Below the pieces are notes generated by a model. It did not search any database. It saw nothing but the letters and a program-made list of their open reading frames with translations, and had not been told where the DNA came from. 15,182 nucleotides of DNA from Chrysochromulina tobinii (lineage: Eukaryota; Haptophyta; Prymnesiales; Chrysochromulinaceae), in NCBI GenBank assembly GCA_001275005.1, contig JWZX01001008.1, positions 1-15,182 on the forward strand, in the 5' to 3' direction. Below, piece after piece: positions 1 through 7,629 of this stretch. The stretch's first letter is position 1, and every line of letters begins with the position of its first letter. The translations under genes were made by a program, and so were the position numbers.

Positions 1-48
1 CGCTGCCGCGCCCGCTGCCGCGCCCGCTGCCGCGCCCGCTGCCGCGCC
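1..48. repeat. 12-bp tandem repeat (about 4 copies)
   Basis: Four copies of CGCTGCCGCGCC start at base 1 and may continue beyond the window edge. On the minus strand they encode a Gly-Ala-Ala-Ala repeat in the low-complexity tail of the FANCM-like helicase. Confidence 0.9.
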
Positions 49-2409
49 CGCCTTGCCGGCTGCCACGCCGGCTGCCACGGCCGCTGCCGGCCGAGCGGGC
101 GCGCGCTTCTTAGCCAGGCTGCGCTGGGCGATCGGTTGCTCGTCGTCCTCGGAGCTCACGCTGTCTGCCGAGAGCTGATCAAGCGTCAGATCGAGGGCGA
201 GATTGGTCGCGAGATTGGTCGCCTTCGCTGACGCCCACGCCGGTCGGTTGGGCGCCGGCGCGGGCGCGGCTGTCGGAGCGAGGTCGGCAACGGCAGTGGT
301 GGCGGCGGCTGTCGACACGGGACCACCCCCTGGCCGGTGCCCTGGCCGGTGAGGCGAGTGGTTCTCCTTGGCAGCCCCGATGGTGCCGCCCGCTGGACAT
401 GCCGCGGCCCCAACGTCGCCGCCGTCGCCGCCCGCCCGCGGTCGAATGCCCGCAAGGACGTTGCTACCATCGCATGAGGCTCTCTTGCTGCCGCCAGCGC
501 TGCCAACGCCGGCCGCGCCACAGCCGCCGGCCCCGCCGCCGGCTCGTGCTGCGCCACGTCCAAGGTCGACCGTGTGCATCTCGAGCTTTTGTGGATCGTC
601 TACCGGTAGGAACGGTTTCGATGGCTGGTGCAGCTGCAGGCCACGACCGGAGCTCATCGCGTCGCTCATCCGCTCGGCGAGGCGCGTGGTCTCGCGATGT
701 TTCCGCTCCTCCGCCTCCGTGAGCAGCATGAACACCTGCCCCGCCTCTTTTCGACCGGTGCGCCCAAGCCGCTGCACCAATCGGATGGGCGAGTCGACGG
801 CATCGAAGAAGACGACCAGGTTGACCTCGCCTATGTCGAGACCTTCCTCAGCGACTGACGTGGCGACGAGGACATTGTACACGCCCGATCGGAAGTCGTC
901 GATCGTACGCCTCTGCTCCAGCTGCCCCATGCCGCGCGCACCGGCCCCATGCCCCACGCGGTTCGATCGTCCGACAAATGGGGCCGCGCGTACGAGCCCT
1001 CGGAGCCTCGAGCTTCCCGCCAGATGCGCACACAGCGCCGACACATTCGCACGCTTGTTGACGAAGGCGATCACGCGCGAGTGGGTGTCCGCTTGCAAAT
1101 GCGCCTCGAGGAGCGTGCCGAGGGTCGCGAGCTTTGGCGCGATCCGTTGCTCCCATTCCATCGCGTGGCCGCCAAGCCGACCTAACGCTCCCACGGCGCT
1201 TGCCGCTTCGGAGGCGCGCGCACGTAGCGTGGCGAGCGGCTCACCGGTGACGCCCGCCGCCTCGACAGCGCCCAGCAGAGGTTCGAGTTGCTCCAGCCGC
1301 GCACGCTCGTCGGCGTCCTCGGCGACATCCTCATCATCGCCAGCCTCGCCATCGTCGCTGTGCGCGTGAGCCTCGATCTGGGCGATCGCCCCTTGGTCGC
1401 CCGCACCGGCCGCTTTGGGCCGGTCGCCCTCGGCCGCATCGGCCAGAGCGACGAGCGCGCTCAGCAGCGTGTGGCACTCGTGCAGCGTGCGCACCTGCGA
1501 AACTGACGCCCCACCGAGCATCGCTGAGCCTTGCGCCGCCCTTGACAGCATGCGCTCCAAGTTGGTTCCACAGAGCTGCATGGCGGCCGCATCGAGCTGA
1601 CCGATGGCGACCGGGTCCAGCGCCTTCGCGTCGCACAGCCGTCGCAATGCCGAGATGCCTGGCTCCATGAGCATCTCGCGGTACGAGAGCGGGCGAGCGT
1701 CGCTGCCACTGCCGGCGGTGGGCACGCGGTGTGTGCAGATGGTGCGTCCGTGCAGAAAGGATAGCAGCTCATGCTCGGTGCGCGTCTCGAGCTTGGCGAT
1801 GTGCAGCATGTTGATGACGCTCTGAACCTGCGCGAGGGTCGAGCCCGCAGTCGCTGACAGGCCCAGCACGCGCGCACCCGCGTGCTCGTCGGCCCGTTGC
1901 GCCTCGCGCACGTGACGGGCGACAAGCGCATACGCCTCCTTCTCGCTCCGCGCGTGGTGGCATTCATCGAAGACGAGGCAGCAGATGCGCGTCGGATCGC
2001 ACAGGCCATTGCGCATGTCATTGTGGAGCACCTGCGGCGTACAGAAGATGAGCCGGGCGGCCGTGTGCGCCCACCGCTCCTTGCGTGCGGCGGGTGGCTC
2101 CTCGCCTGTGAGCAGCTGTGCATCCACCTCGGGCGAAAGACCCATGTAGGCGCAGCACGCGCCGACCTGCTGCTGGACGAGCGCACGGTTCGGGGCCATG
2201 AAGATGCACAGCCGGGTCGGGCACCACTGGAGGAAGTTGTGCAGCACCGCCGCGGCGACAAGCGTTTTGCCCGTACCTGTCGGCAGAGCAACCAGCGTGT
2301 TGTAGCACAAGGCCGTGCGCACGATCGCGCTCTGGTAGCACCGGTAGTCGTGCCCCTGCGGGTGCGGGAAGATTCCCACGCGCGCATGAGGCAGGTAACC
2401 ACCCGGCAT
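1..2409 (-). CDS. FANCM: FANCM/Mph1-type DNA helicase, N-terminal 803 residues (C-terminus outside window)
   Basis: Superfamily 2 helicase of the FANCM/Mph1/Hef branch; family members remodel stalled replication forks and D-loops in the nucleus. Seen in the sequence: Q-motif-like DYRCYQ (21-26), Walker A LPTGTGKT (42-49), FMAPNRALVQQQ (70-81), CTPQVLHND (123-131), motif II DECH (148-151), motif III SAT (185-187), AFVNKRANV (447-455), LVATSVAEEGLDIGEV (514-529) and motif VI QRLGRTGR (546-553). The span EEGLDIGEV...SPIRLVQRLGRTGRK is typical of FANCM. Between the two RecA-like lobes lies an insert (about 205-440) including acidic DDGEAGDDEDV, where the family carries a helical insert. After about residue 600 the protein is Gly/Ala-rich and low complexity. 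ATG 2409 is the only in-frame ATG after the stop at 2521-2523. The frame is open to base 1, so no stop is visible. Motif II is DECH where FANCM normally has DEAH. Dicer/RIG-I-type helicases also use DECH, but the remaining motifs fit FANCM better. Confidence 0.85.
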   Translation of the reverse strand, partial: MPGGYLPHARVGIFPHPQGHDYRCYQSAIVRTALCYNTLVALPTGTGKTLVAAAVLHNFLQWCPTRLCIFMAPNRALVQQQVGACCAYMGLSPEVDAQLLTGEEPPAARKERWAHTAARLIFCTPQVLHNDMRNGLCDPTRICCLVFDECHHARSEKEAYALVARHVREAQRADEHAGARVLGLSATAGSTLAQVQSVINMLHIAKLETRTEHELLSFLHGRTICTHRVPTAGSGSDARPLSYREMLMEPGISALRRLCDAKALDPVAIGQLDAAAMQLCGTNLERMLSRAAQGSAMLGGASVSQVRTLHECHTLLSALVALADAAEGDRPKAAGAGDQGAIAQIEAHAHSDDGEAGDDEDVAEDADERARLEQLEPLLGAVEAAGVTGEPLATLRARASEAASAVGALGRLGGHAMEWEQRIAPKLATLGTLLEAHLQADTHSRVIAFVNKRANVSALCAHLAGSSRLRGLVRAAPFVGRSNRVGHGAGARGMGQLEQRRTIDDFRSGVYNVLVATSVAEEGLDIGEVNLVVFFDAVDSPIRLVQRLGRTGRKEAGQVFMLLTEAEERKHRETTRLAERMSDAMSSGRGLQLHQPSKPFLPVDDPQKLEMHTVDLGRGAARAGGGAGGCGAAGVGSAGGSKRASCDGSNVLAGIRPRAGGDGGDVGAAACPAGGTIGAAKENHSPHRPGHRPGGGPVSTAAATTAVADLAPTAAPAPAPNRPAWASAKATNLATNLALDLTLDQLSADSVSSEDDEQPIAQRSLAKKRAPARPAAAVAAGVAAGKAGAAAGAAAGAAAGAAA

Positions 2410-2573
2410 GCGTGCGTGCGTGCGTTCGGCGCAAGAGCGGCTGCGTGTTGTGTGAACGTTAACACGTGCAAAAAAACGAGCGTGGGAAAATGAAGCGGGA
2501 ATCCGGTGTTCAAACGGTGTTCACAGGCTCTCTACATGTTAACACAACATGTTGAAACTTAAAAACCTAATTC
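2410..2573. promoter_or_regulatory. Divergent (bidirectional) promoter region
   Basis: This 164-bp gap separates two genes transcribed away from each other, so it must hold both 5' ends. It is much more AT-rich than its flanks. It contains CACGTG (2463-2468), a GTTAAC core (2458-2463), two ACATGTT copies near 2534-2552, and AACTTAAAAACC just before the plus-strand gene. No clear TATA box is seen. The promoter role is inferred from gene orientation and base composition. Confidence 0.45.
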
Positions 2574-5312
2574 ATGAACTCAGTTGTGAAAATGGAGCCA
2601 GCACAGTTGACAGGACCAGAGACAGCTGGTGGCCACGCGGCCGACGGCGATCCCGAATCCGAAGACAATGAGGACGACGATTTCGAGGACGACTGCAGCT
2701 CCAGCCACTCCTCCTCCAAGGATGTCGAGTTGATACGAGAGTTCCGAAAGCAGGCGTGGGAGCCCACACAAAAGGTGGCCGTACTCTTGCTAACTGGTTC
2801 GTTGCGGCGGCGGCCACAAGACGCCGAAAAGGACCTGCGCGCGCGGCTGGAGCGGAAGACACGCTCGCGCCTCGAGCTGTGTGGCGTGCCCCGGAGCCTC
2901 CTGGGGCGGGACAATCCGATAGAGATCAAGTCTGTCTTCTGGCCAGCGGCCTTCGCGACAGCGATGCCGCTGCTGCACGGACGAGACGGCGCCGACGCCA
3001 CGTCTTCAGAGCACACGGGGTTGACGCAGCGCATTCTGCATGATGTGATCACGTTCAACGCTGCATACCGATGTGCTGCCGGCGACACGGCAGCCTATCG
3101 CCCCACCTCGCCGAGCCCGGCGGCTGTCGAGGCTCATCGCATTCTTGAAGATGCGTTGACCGAGCTTTCCAGGCAGGCCGGCCCGAACTCTCCGCTTGTG
3201 GTGGTCGCTCATCATCTGGGCTGCGTGCTCGCGTTCGAGCACCTGCGCCGGCTGCAGGCGGCTGCGACCAAACTGGACGGTACAGCCCTCGATGCGGCCC
3301 TCGAGCGCGCGGAACCACCCGAGCCAGTGCCGCCGCCGCCAGTGCCGCCGCCGCCAGTGCCGCCGCCGCCAGTGCCGCCGCCGCCAGTGCCGCCGTCGCC
3401 AGTAGTGCCGCCGCTGCCAGTGCCGCCGCCGCCCGTACTGCAGCCGGAACAGACCGAAGACGCGGTGCCCAGCGCTCCCGTGCCAGCAGGATCCATACCT
3501 CCGCTACCTGCCGAGGAGGAGCTCACATCGAGCGTCTCCATACAAACGCCGCCCTCGCCGCGGAATATGTCCGGGCGCGAGCTGCGCGCAATCACGCTCA
3601 TCAAGCGTGATGGGGGCACCTCGGGGCTCACCCTCGAGCGCACGCATCTGGAGGGGCTCGGCCACTGCGTGCGCGTCGCAGCCGTTGAGCTCGAAAGCCA
3701 TGCCTCTTCGAACGTCGATCTTCTCTTGATCGGGGACGTGGTGCTGAGCGTCGATGGTGCTGCGGTCGACAAGCCCGCCGAGGCTGCCACGCGGCTCGAT
3801 GAAGCTACCGGTACGGTAGAGCTCGTCATTTCGAGATGGTCCGCAGAGCACAAGGCTGCGGCACAGGCTAAGGCGGCAGCCGAGGCGAAGGCGGTAGCCG
3901 AGGCGAAGGTGGCAGCCGAGGCGAAGGCAGTAGCCGAGGCGAAGGCGGTAGCCGAGGCGAAGGCCGCGGCCGAGGCCAAGGCGGCAGCCGAGGCCAAGGC
4001 GGCAGCCGAGGCGGCGAAGGCGGCAGCCGAGGCGGCGAAGGCGGCAGCCGAGGCTAAGGCGGCAGCCGAGGCGGCGAAGGCGGCAGCCGAGGCAGACTGG
4101 GCGGCCCGCACTAATCTCGAGAAGGGGTATACCCTCGCGGCGTTCGTCACGATGGGTTGCCCGATGCCAGTGCTGCTCCTCGCACAGGGGCACGGCTCGC
4201 GCCGCGCCGCCTCTGAACTACTCGAGCGGCCAGTGCAGGTGCCGTCGGCCCATTTTTGGCGATGCCTGCCGCTCCGACCGGTAGCAGAGCACATGCCTCG
4301 CGCGGAGCTCCGATGGACGAATTATTGGCACGCGGCCGACCCCCTCGCCTACCCTGTGCAAGGGCTGCTCGGGCGCGTGAGCGTCACTGACGTTCTTGTG
4401 AAGCTCGGGGGCAGCAGCGGTGGCAGCGGCAGCGGCAGCGGCAGCGGCGAGGTGCACCCACTCGATTACCTGGGCCATCACGGCTCACGCGAGATCTTGT
4501 CTCCAATCGCGCACACGCTCACGCTCCTCTGGCTGCATGCCAACCCGCACATCGATGCGGACACCACGCAGCTCGAGCAGCTCGCGCTGCACGGCTCCGG
4601 CACGCGTGCCAAGCTCGCACGGCGCAAAACCCAGACGAGGGAGGCGTCCAGCAGGCAGGCGCGCAAGGCCGCTGCCAAGGCGAGCGAGGCAGCCGCCCTC
4701 GCCAAGTCCAAGGCGACTGCGATCCTCGAGAAGGCGCAGGCGGCAAGAAAGAAGACACTCGAGGCACGCGAGGCGCGCGCCGCTCGCGCCACCGGCACCA
4801 GTACCATACCTACCGGTACCATACCTACCGGTACCATACCTACCGGTACCGAGCTCGGTGACGACCTGAGCACCAGCGCGCAAACCTTGCGCCTGTCGGC
4901 AGCGACCGCCCATGGTGACGCCCATGGTGGCGCCCATGGTGGCGCGCTGGCGGAGATGCTCACAGATACAGTCATGTGCGCCGAGCGCGCAGTGTCCAAC
5001 TCGAGCGAGCCTGGGCGGAGCGCCGTACCGAGCAGCGCCTCCCCGCCCGAGTCAGCCGACATTGCCTACTCCTCCCGAACCAAATCTGTTGATGTACTGC
5101 AGCGCTTCACGCGGCATGCGGCGTCGCGCACTTCGGCGACGATTTCACGAGCCTCGTCGAGCCTCGGGTCTAGCCTGGGCGCCGTTGCGGGCGCTGCGGC
5201 CAAGCTCGACCACGTTGTCCGCGCCAAGCTGCGCGGCAGCGGGACTTCCAATAATGCCAGCGCGATGGGCGTCCAGAGTCATGCGGATGGTGCGCCTGAT
5301 GAGACGCCGTAG
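2574..5312 (+). CDS. Alpha/beta-hydrolase-like protein interrupted by Pro-rich, PDZ and Ala-rich helical segments
   Basis: A 912-residue single-exon protein. Order: acidic Ser/Asp/Glu N-terminus (about 15-50); first half of a lipase-like alpha/beta hydrolase (about 63-225), with KVAVLLLTG, an IKSVFWP segment and the elbow VVVAHHLGCVLAFEHL (209-224); PVPPP repeats (about 251-286); PDZ domain (about 339-421) with binding loop SGLTL and LLLIGDVVLSVDG; an AEAKA-type helix (428-506); second hydrolase half (about 513-660), with AAFVTMGCP, WTNYWHAADPLAYPV (Asp589) and HPLDY (His628); then a basic Ala/Lys/Arg segment and a Ser-rich tail. The usual HSLG elbow reads HHLG, so the nucleophile Ser is His214, and the upstream HG motif reads TG. 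Hydrolysis is therefore doubtful, and a pseudoenzyme scaffold is my inference. ATG 2574 gives the longest form; in-frame ATG 2592 has a better context (A at -3, G at +4). The hydrolase assignment rests on motifs only. Confidence 0.7.
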   Translation: MNSVVKMEPAQLTGPETAGGHAADGDPESEDNEDDDFEDDCSSSHSSSKDVELIREFRKQAWEPTQKVAVLLLTGSLRRRPQDAEKDLRARLERKTRSRLELCGVPRSLLGRDNPIEIKSVFWPAAFATAMPLLHGRDGADATSSEHTGLTQRILHDVITFNAAYRCAAGDTAAYRPTSPSPAAVEAHRILEDALTELSRQAGPNSPLVVVAHHLGCVLAFEHLRRLQAAATKLDGTALDAALERAEPPEPVPPPPVPPPPVPPPPVPPPPVPPSPVVPPLPVPPPPVLQPEQTEDAVPSAPVPAGSIPPLPAEEELTSSVSIQTPPSPRNMSGRELRAITLIKRDGGTSGLTLERTHLEGLGHCVRVAAVELESHASSNVDLLLIGDVVLSVDGAAVDKPAEAATRLDEATGTVELVISRWSAEHKAAAQAKAAAEAKAVAEAKVAAEAKAVAEAKAVAEAKAAAEAKAAAEAKAAAEAAKAAAEAAKAAAEAKAAAEAAKAAAEADWAARTNLEKGYTLAAFVTMGCPMPVLLLAQGHGSRRAASELLERPVQVPSAHFWRCLPLRPVAEHMPRAELRWTNYWHAADPLAYPVQGLLGRVSVTDVLVKLGGSSGGSGSGSGSGEVHPLDYLGHHGSREILSPIAHTLTLLWLHANPHIDADTTQLEQLALHGSGTRAKLARRKTQTREASSRQARKAAAKASEAAALAKSKATAILEKAQAARKKTLEAREARAARATGTSTIPTGTIPTGTIPTGTELGDDLSTSAQTLRLSAATAHGDAHGGAHGGALAEMLTDTVMCAERAVSNSSEPGRSAVPSSASPPESADIAYSSRTKSVDVLQRFTRHAASRTSATISRASSSLGSSLGAVAGAAAKLDHVVRAKLRGSGTSNNASAMGVQSHADGAPDETP
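3324..3431 (+). repeat. 15-bp tandem repeat encoding PVPPP units
   Basis: About seven units of CCAGTGCCGCCGCCG, one of them lengthened to 18 bp (near 3399-3416), encode a proline-rich linker in the hydrolase/PDZ protein. Nearly identical units suggest recent expansion. Polyproline stretches of this kind commonly bind SH3/WW/profilin-type partners, but no partner is evident here. Confidence 0.9.
3855..4091 (+). repeat. 15-bp-based tandem repeat encoding an Ala-Glu-Lys helix
   Basis: Units close to GCAGCCGAGGCGAAG, some with an extra codon (AEAAKA), encode residues 428-506 of the hydrolase/PDZ protein. The predicted product is a long charged single helix joining the PDZ domain to the second half of the hydrolase fold. 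Confidence 0.9.
4801..4850 (+). repeat. 15-bp tandem repeat encoding TIPTG
   Basis: Three near-identical copies of a unit containing ACCATACCTACCGGT, each with an ACCGGT/GGTACC core, encode a TIPTG repeat in the C-terminal region of the hydrolase/PDZ protein. Confidence 0.85.
4908..4943 (+). repeat. 12-bp tandem repeat encoding His-Gly-(Asp/Gly)-Ala
   Basis: Three copies of GCCCATGGTG plus two variable bases encode AHGD/AHGG units in the hydrolase/PDZ protein. Confidence 0.8.
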
Positions 5313-5959
5313 ACGCTCTGAACACCGTCGACGGACGCGCCTCTAAGTTTTAGCGAAATTAGATTACACCGTTTGTAACCTACCAGATCGGCGTCGCCTC
5401 GTGATTCAAACCGCTCATTCGTATTGGTGTGAACCCGGTTCGGAGCCTCGTTTCTACTCGGCACCTAGCGCACCTTGCCGTACACACATATCTCCCATAT
5501 ATTATCCCGATCATCGGTCGTCATACCTTGGGAGCGCCACCCACCTGAGCCCGCGTGTGAGCGGTAAGGTTCGCGTCGAGGCTCGAGCGAGGAGCGGCTG
5601 CCGGGCTCCGGGGCACCTTGTCGCCAAGGTTTTTGTTAAGCGGGTTTGTGCCCCGCGCGGCGGGGCCCGCCGGCATACCGTACGAGCGTACGTTATTCCT
5701 CCCTCCCCCGAACCCGCGCAGGCCAGGCAGTGAGAGGAGCACCAGAGCCGCCGGGAGGTCAAGTTGTGAACGTCGATTACCGTCATGACCGCTATATCGG
5801 CTCGTCATGTACAGCCTCGAAACAGCCTCGACATTCGTTGCGCCGCGCACATCAACCCACACGACTCCCACAGTCGCGCATCGTCGTGGCGCAGCCGGCG
5901 CGCGCGGCGGCGCACAGCTCCACAAAGTGGCCGGAATTCCTGCGTCGGGCTGCCCAGCA
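5313..5959. other. Convergent intergenic spacer, no gene recognised
   Basis: This 647-bp stretch lies between the stop codons of two convergent genes and should contain both 3' UTRs. I see no recognisable protein, tRNA or repeat array. The first 200 bp are AT-richer; they include TGTAA at 5374-5378, 62 bp after the hydrolase stop, which resembles the green-algal polyadenylation signal but is not repeated after the other genes. Confidence 0.5.
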
Positions 5960-7327
5960 TCAGGCTGCACGAGGAGGCTTGCGGCTCCATCCAGGCTCCG
6001 GCTGACCGGTATCTGCCACCCCAAGGCATGCCGTAAAGCACTGCAGTAACGAGCTCGGCGGACCCATTCGAAGCACCCCAATCAGTCTTGTACCTGCATG
6101 CTCGGACGCCGGTACTCGAGTGCCGCTCGCTCGGCTCGGCTCGTGTGCCACGTAAAGCTCGAGGTCCGCAGTCACCGGGCGGTGGTCCGATGACTTGAGC
6201 TGTTCACACCGCCCGTAGCTCACCAGAGTCACCAACTCGCTCTCGCGCCACAAGATTCGATCGCACCACGCGGGCGCTCGCTTCTTGTGGCTCGTGTCGT
6301 ACACGTCAGTGCCGCGGTCGTACTTGTACGTCGGGGCGAAGAGGAGTGGAGCTTCCTCGTAGCCCGCGAAGACGCGTCCAGCAAGGCGCTCGAAACGAAG
6401 CTCATCGGCGGCCGCGAGCTCGGCGAGCGGCGGCGGCGTGGCCGTCATAGCACGGCGCACGCCTTCGTCAGCCATGCGGATGCGGTAGTTCATGTCGCCA
6501 AGCCACACGACAAACTCGTGCTCGCCGATGGTTGCCGGCCCAGGAGGCCGCACCACCAGTCCCGGGATCGTGCGCGCGTCGGGAAACCGAAGTCTCTCAT
6601 GGAGCCGGCCCACGTCCTCGTTTCGCGCCAAAGTATTCGACGTGCCGGATGCGAGGTGCACACCGACGAGGCACAGGGAACTCCCGTAGAGCTGCAGGCT
6701 CACTGCGACGGCGCCCTTGTTGCCCAGTCCGAGCGGACCCGTGCCCAGCGCGCTCACACGTGCATTACAGAAGGGAAGGTGCTCGAAACGCACAAAGACG
6801 AAGATGGTCATGCCAACGAGCGCCTTGCGAGCGACAAGCTTGTAGCCGCTCAGCACTTCAAATAGCAGGTGCTGCCATCGCAAGACTTCGTCCATCACGC
6901 CATCGTTGAGGCCGTCCACTGCGGCATCGCCACCGCCGAATGCCGAGTACGCCATGTGGCCAGCATATGCGCCGAACCCATTGATGTCAACCACCTCCTG
7001 CAGGGCAATGGCGTACACATCACCATTCAGCTCCCCCTCGCCCACCGCAGCGTCATCGTCCTGCTCAACTGCATCAGCAGCACGGGCACGACGCCGAGGT
7101 GTTCGCAACAACGCTCTGAGTTGATCACACGACGGCGGCGGTGTGGCACAGACATTCCACGTGCGCACACAAAGCTTGACAGCAGTTCGTCGCTGACGCT
7201 CACTCGGCGAGAGCATCGCGTCCACCCTATCCGCAATGGCCTGCATTTGCAAGCTTATCGACTGCTGAAGCGTGTCTATCACGCTCGGAGAGATCGCAGC
7301 GGTGTCTGTCTCGGATCCCACATCCAT
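5960..7327 (-). CDS. Inositol-polyphosphate 5-phosphatase (IPPc domain)
   Basis: A 455-residue Mg2+-dependent phosphatase of the endonuclease/exonuclease/phosphatase fold, which removes the 5-phosphate of phosphoinositides or soluble inositol phosphates. The domain spans about 50-395, with family motifs in order: TWNV (56-59), ALQEV (catalytic Glu111), GNKGAV (202-207), GVHLASG (222-228), WLGDMNYR (275-282), PTYKYD (332-337), RAPAWCDRIL (350-359) and SSDHRPV (379-385). All catalytic blocks are present, so it should be active. No SH2, Sac, RhoGAP or CAAX feature is seen, so it is a catalytic-domain-only enzyme with a short N-terminal helix and about 60 C-terminal residues. The substrate cannot be told from the sequence. 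I start at ATG 7327; the frame is open further upstream across the C-run (7397-7411) but has no ATG there. It converges on the hydrolase/PDZ gene. Confidence 0.93.
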   Translation of the reverse strand: MDVGSETDTAAISPSVIDTLQQSISLQMQAIADRVDAMLSPSERQRRTAVKLCVRTWNVCATPPPSCDQLRALLRTPRRRARAADAVEQDDDAAVGEGELNGDVYAIALQEVVDINGFGAYAGHMAYSAFGGGDAAVDGLNDGVMDEVLRWQHLLFEVLSGYKLVARKALVGMTIFVFVRFEHLPFCNARVSALGTGPLGLGNKGAVAVSLQLYGSSLCLVGVHLASGTSNTLARNEDVGRLHERLRFPDARTIPGLVVRPPGPATIGEHEFVVWLGDMNYRIRMADEGVRRAMTATPPPLAELAAADELRFERLAGRVFAGYEEAPLLFAPTYKYDRGTDVYDTSHKKRAPAWCDRILWRESELVTLVSYGRCEQLKSSDHRPVTADLELYVAHEPSRASGTRVPASEHAGTRLIGVLRMGPPSSLLQCFTACLGVADTGQPEPGWSRKPPRAA

Positions 7328-7629
7328 CGTGGATGGCGCTTTTACCGGTACCGGGTACCGGGTACCACACTCGAGCGCCGTTGGCGGCCGACGGAAGGGG
7401 GGGGGGGGGGGTCTCACGCCCTCTCACTCTCACTCTCACCTCCGTCAAGTATTAATTAAGGTCAGCCAGGGTCGTCGTCAAAATAGCATGGAGTCAAGCA
7501 TGGAGCCAATGCGCTTTGGTACCTCTGATTAGAGAAGAGGACGGGGCGGGGACGCACACAGTTCACAGTCACGCCGGAACACCATTCAATGTGAGTCGGC
7601 CTTGTGAACCACGAGCTGCCAAGGCCGTG
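7328..7629. promoter_or_regulatory. 5' region of the 5-phosphatase gene, with poly-G run
   Basis: This 302-bp gap lies between the 5-phosphatase start and the 3' end of the DUF1295 gene. It holds three TACCGGG-like direct repeats (about 7344-7364), an uninterrupted run of 15 G (7397-7411) and a short CTCTCA repeat (about 7420-7438). No gene is seen. A promoter role is inferred from position. Confidence 0.4.

Noticed and set aside
368-1369. A 333-codon plus-strand open frame rich in Ser, Pro and Arg.
   Set aside because: It is antisense to the helicase core. Its composition is that of the reverse complement of a GC-rich coding frame and it has no recognisable domain.
1921-2409. Dicer or RIG-I identity suggested by DECH.
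   Set aside because: Flanking motifs (TPQVLHND, the LSATAGS region, EEGLDIGEV, SPIRLVQRLGRTGR) fit FANCM/Mph1, and no dsRNA-binding, PAZ or RNase III part is visible, though the C-terminus lies outside the window.
1461-2513. A 350-codon minus-strand frame overlapping the helicase.
   Set aside because: Its Arg/Cys/Ser-rich sequence is the off-frame reading of the helicase; the helicase frame carries all the SF2 motifs.
5374-5378. TGTAA as a green-algal-type polyadenylation signal.
   Set aside because: Found after only one of the genes at a sensible distance; a five-base match alone is weak.
5313-5959. Several short open frames and tRNA-like B-box strings in the convergent spacer.
   Set aside because: No cloverleaf could be formed around them and the translated frames show no domain or composition typical of the real genes here.
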